Assembly (NCBI GenBank): GCA_025360565.1
Contig: JANYBY010000211.1
Coordinates: 1 to 24,640 of the forward strand
Length of the DNA: 24,640 nt
Origin: Bacteroidota bacterium
GTDB lineage: Bacteria; Bacteroidota; Bacteroidia; B-17B0; Aurantibacillaceae
Direction: 5' to 3'
Below the pieces are notes generated by a model. That model was not told the origin of the DNA. It saw nothing but the letters and a program-made list of their open reading frames with translations, and ran no database searches. Position 1 is the first letter of the stretch. Each line of letters starts with the position of its first letter. Shown piece by piece: positions 22,656-24,640 of this stretch. The position numbers and the translations under genes are program-made.

Positions 22656-23744
22656 TTACTCTTTGGGATTAAGCACCTTATGCCCGCCTTCCAACAAATA
22701 TTTATCGCGCTTAAATAATTCAACATCGGCCAAAACCATTTCTTTACAAAGTGCCTGCACGGTGTAGGTTGGCACCCATCCTAATTTTTCTTTTGCTTTT
22801 GTGGCATCACCCACTAACAAATCAACTTCGGCAGGACGATAATATTTGGGATCAATTTCAACAACGGTTTTTCCGTTCGCGGTATTAATTGCTTTTTCTT
22901 TTTCATCCTTGCCTTCCCATTTTAATTTAATACCAACTTCTTCAAAAGCCATATTTACAAATTCGCGCACCGAAATTTTTATACCGGTTGCCAAAACATA
23001 ATCATCCGCTGTATCCTGCTGCATCATGCGCCACATGCCCTCCACGTAATCTTTCGCGTGGCCCCAATCCCTTTCAGAATCAACATTACCTAAAAATAAT
23101 TTTTCCTGCATGCCCAAACTTATTTTGGCAACGCCACGGGTAATTTTTCTGGTAACAAATGTTTCGCCTCTTAACGGGCTCTCGTGATTAAATAAAATAC
23201 CGTTGCAAGCATACATGCCGTAACTTTCGCGGTAATTTTTTGTGATCCAGAAACCGTAAAGTTTAGCCACGCCGTATGGACTACGCGGGTAAAAGGGCGT
23301 AGTTTCTTTTTGAGGAATTTCCTGCACTAAACCATATAACTCGGAAGTTGAGGCCTGGTAAAACCTTGTTTTCTTTTCCAGTTTTAAAATTCGGATGGCC
23401 TCTAAAATTCTTAATGTACCTAAGGCATCAGAGTTGGCAGTATATTCAGGTGTTTCAAAACTAACTTTAACGTGCGATTGAGCCGCTAAATTATAAATTT
23501 CATCGGGCTGCACTTCCTGTACAATGCGTATTAAATTGGTGCTGTCGGTAAGATCGCCGTAATGCAAAATAAAATTTACATTTTTTTCGTGAATATCCTG
23601 GTACAAGTGATCTATACGATCGGTATTGAACATTGAGCTGCGGCGTTTAATACCGTGCACAATATAACCTTTGCTCAATAATAATTCGGCCAGGTAGGCC
23701 CCGTCTTGTCCTGTTACACCTGTAATTAACGCTACTTTTGCCAT
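22656..23744 (-). CDS. gmd: GDP-mannose 4,6-dehydratase
   Basis: The 362-residue enzyme dehydrates GDP-D-mannose to GDP-4-keto-6-deoxymannose, the precursor of GDP-fucose and GDP-rhamnose. GVTGQDG (9-15) binds NADP; Thr133 and Glu135 (ASTSELYG) and the Tyr157/Lys161 pair (SPYGVAK) form the active site; NHESPLRGETFVTRKI is a family hallmark. It is the first gene of the five-gene leftward operon with fcl, wzi/remB-like, wecA-like and tolC-like. CAATATTA at 23761-23768 is TAATATTG on this strand, one base from the -7 consensus and a possible operon promoter. Confidence 0.97.
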   Translation of the reverse strand: MAKVALITGVTGQDGAYLAELLLSKGYIVHGIKRRSSMFNTDRIDHLYQDIHEKNVNFILHYGDLTDSTNLIRIVQEVQPDEIYNLAAQSHVKVSFETPEYTANSDALGTLRILEAIRILKLEKKTRFYQASTSELYGLVQEIPQKETTPFYPRSPYGVAKLYGFWITKNYRESYGMYACNGILFNHESPLRGETFVTRKITRGVAKISLGMQEKLFLGNVDSERDWGHAKDYVEGMWRMMQQDTADDYVLATGIKISVREFVNMAFEEVGIKLKWEGKDEKEKAINTANGKTVVEIDPKYYRPAEVDLLVGDATKAKEKLGWVPTYTVQALCKEMVLADVELFKRDKYLLEGGHKVLNPKE

Positions 23745-23760
23745 ATAAATGGATAAGCAA

Positions 23761-23768
23761 CAATATTA
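23761..23768 (-). promoter_or_regulatory. Weak candidate -7 box (TAATATTG) for the polysaccharide operon
   Basis: TAATATTG on the reverse strand differs from TAnnTTTG at one position and lies 17 nt ahead of the gmd ATG. No correctly spaced TTG was found. Confidence 0.25.
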
Positions 23769-23824
23769 CAAAAAATTAACGGATTTGCCTTAAGTAAACG
23801 GCAATATTACTGTTTAATTTTTGT

Positions 23825-23832
23825 TATATTTG
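23825..23832 (+). promoter_or_regulatory. Candidate -7 box (TATATTTG) for the DUF3098 gene
   Basis: TATATTTG matches TAnnTTTG exactly and lies 37 nt ahead of the ATG at 23870. A TTG at the right upstream distance is not evident. Confidence 0.5.
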
Positions 23833-23869
23833 AATCCTGTTAAGAGGTTTAAAAACTAATTATCTATCT

Positions 23870-24103
23870 ATGAAATCAACTTTCACAAAAAAGAATTATT
23901 ATATTTTAATAGGAGGCATCCTGTTGATCTTTTTAGGTTATATATTGATGATAGGCGGGGGCAGCGATGACCCGAATGTGTTTAATCCCGCAATTTTTAA
24001 TTTTCAGCGCATTACTTTGGCGCCAATTGTTTGTTTGATAGGTTTCATTGCCATTATTGTGGCAATTATGTGGCGTCCTAAATCGGAAGAGCCGGCTGCT
24101 TAA
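23870..24103 (+). CDS. DUF3098 small membrane protein
   Basis: The 77-residue protein has two membrane helices: about 10-27 (YYILIGGILLIFLGYILMIG) and 48-67 (LAPIVCLIGFIAIIVAIMW). Between them lies GGGSDDPNVFNPAIFNFQRI, the conserved DUF3098 loop, and a short charged tail follows. In many Bacteroidota, as I recall, this gene sits between ftsX and uppP, hinting at an envelope or division role, but its function is unknown. Here gmd is upstream and divergent, and another membrane protein follows after 2 nt, so the usual neighbours are absent on the visible side. Confidence 0.9.
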   Translation: MKSTFTKKNYYILIGGILLIFLGYILMIGGGSDDPNVFNPAIFNFQRITLAPIVCLIGFIAIIVAIMWRPKSEEPAA

Positions 24104-24105
24104 AA

Positions 24106-24519
24106 ATGGATAACGCTCAAAATACAACATCACAACCCGCACCTAAAAAGAATAAATTCAAAAAATTTATTTTAATTTTTTTATTTAGCGCTGCTGCCAT
24201 CTGGTTCATTTATTATTTTATTTGCGGCCTTGCTTACAGTGAAGGAACACGTTCGGGTATTTTAACCAAAGTAAGTAAAAAAGGATATATTTTTAAAACC
24301 TACGAAGGCGAAATGAATGTGGGCGGTTTTAGTCAGGGCGATGGCACCATTATGCCGGCAACGATCTTTAAATTTTCAATTCCCGATAAAAAAGTATATG
24401 ATAAATTAGAAGCGGATCAGGGACATAAAGTGGTTTTACATTACAAACAAGTATTTAAAAACTTTTTTTGGCAGGGCGAAACGGATTATTTTATACATGA
24501 CGTTTCGGTGATGAAATGA
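24106..24519 (+). CDS. Conserved one-helix membrane protein of unknown function
   Basis: The 137-residue protein has a Gln/Pro/Lys-rich start, one membrane helix at about 22-46 (FILIFLFSAAAIWFIYYFIC) and a C-terminal domain of about 90 residues with beta-rich look: YSEGTRSGILTKVSKKGYIF, KTYEGEMNVGGFS and HKVVLHYKQVFKNFFWQGET. The segment GTRSGILTKVSKKGYIFKTYEGE recalls a recurrent Bacteroidota protein sometimes mislabelled as 6-phosphogluconate dehydrogenase; nothing here supports that activity. It starts 2 nt after the DUF3098 stop, so coexpression is nearly certain. Confidence 0.8.
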   Translation: MDNAQNTTSQPAPKKNKFKKFILIFLFSAAAIWFIYYFICGLAYSEGTRSGILTKVSKKGYIFKTYEGEMNVGGFSQGDGTIMPATIFKFSIPDKKVYDKLEADQGHKVVLHYKQVFKNFFWQGETDYFIHDVSVMK

Positions 24520-24613
24520 TGTTTGTTTCAAAAAAATTACAATTATTTTTTCAATTTATTTTGTGTTTCTAATAATTTAATTTTTCTTTTCTCAGTAATA
24601 AATATTTATTTAT

Positions 24614-24640
24614 AACCACTAACCACTAACCACTAACCAC
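24614..24640 (+). repeat. Tandem heptamer repeat (AACCACT) at the window edge
   Basis: AACCACT is repeated three times with a fourth partial copy (24614-24640) and runs off the window. The preceding 90 nt (24520-24613) are AT-rich with no gene seen. Its total length is unknown. Confidence 0.85.

Overview
The window reads as chromosomal DNA of a Bacteroidota bacterium (class Bacteroidia in the broad sense; genus not resolvable). The evidence is an AT-rich composition, TAnnTTTG-type -7 promoter boxes, and several lineage-typical proteins: a type A type IX secretion (T9SS) cargo protein, a type B T9SS cargo protein paired with a PorP/SprF protein, a TonB of the Bacteroidota layout, a Wzi/RemB-like outer-membrane protein and a DUF3098 protein. 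No phage genes, plasmid genes, transposase, CRISPR array, tRNA or rRNA were seen.

Layout. 1-359 (-): 5' part of an exported DUF1571/LolA-like protein whose start seems non-canonical, divergent from kdsB (414-1154, CMP-KDO synthesis for LPS). 1223-2242: T9SS type A cargo protein with a clear terminator, then yqeY (2313-2753). 5606-2996 (-): an envelope block of a small SprB-like type B cargo protein, a PorP/SprF protein overlapping it by 4 nt, and tonB. 5735-7791 (+): a GlsB/OlsB-type lipid N-acyltransferase, the ribosome-assembly GTPase engB and a conserved small protein. 9239-7788 (-): a soluble V4R/XylR_N-HisKA_2 sensor kinase. 9613-12103 (+): an RprXY-like membrane histidine kinase and OmpR-type regulator, separated by a 175-bp MITE-like inverted-repeat element. 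15631-12402 (-): a RidA-family deaminase, a TPR/SpoIIE phosphatase sensor and a secreted archaemetzincin-like protease. 15884-17284 (+): a CstB-like persulfide dioxygenase/rhodanese fusion. 23744-17468 (-): a polysaccharide operon gmd-fcl-wzi/remB-like-wecA-like-tolC-like, which would make GDP-L-fucose, start a lipid-linked glycan and provide outer-membrane components. 23870-24519 (+): DUF3098 and a one-helix membrane protein.

The metabolic genes are mostly ordinary. The least ordinary layer lies between them: at least eight intergenic spaces hold imperfect inverted repeats of different sequence families (CACAGAG/CGGAG-type, TAATTCGTGGCAAAA-type, GAGGAGGAACGACG-type, TACGAAT-type and others), often ending within a few bases of a gene end. 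They resemble small non-autonomous palindromic elements. The MITE-like one inside the two-component locus has candidate 5-bp target duplications and is the best-defined. Among proteins, the V4R-sensor kinase, the secreted archaemetzincin and the mini-SprB/PorP pair deserve a second look.
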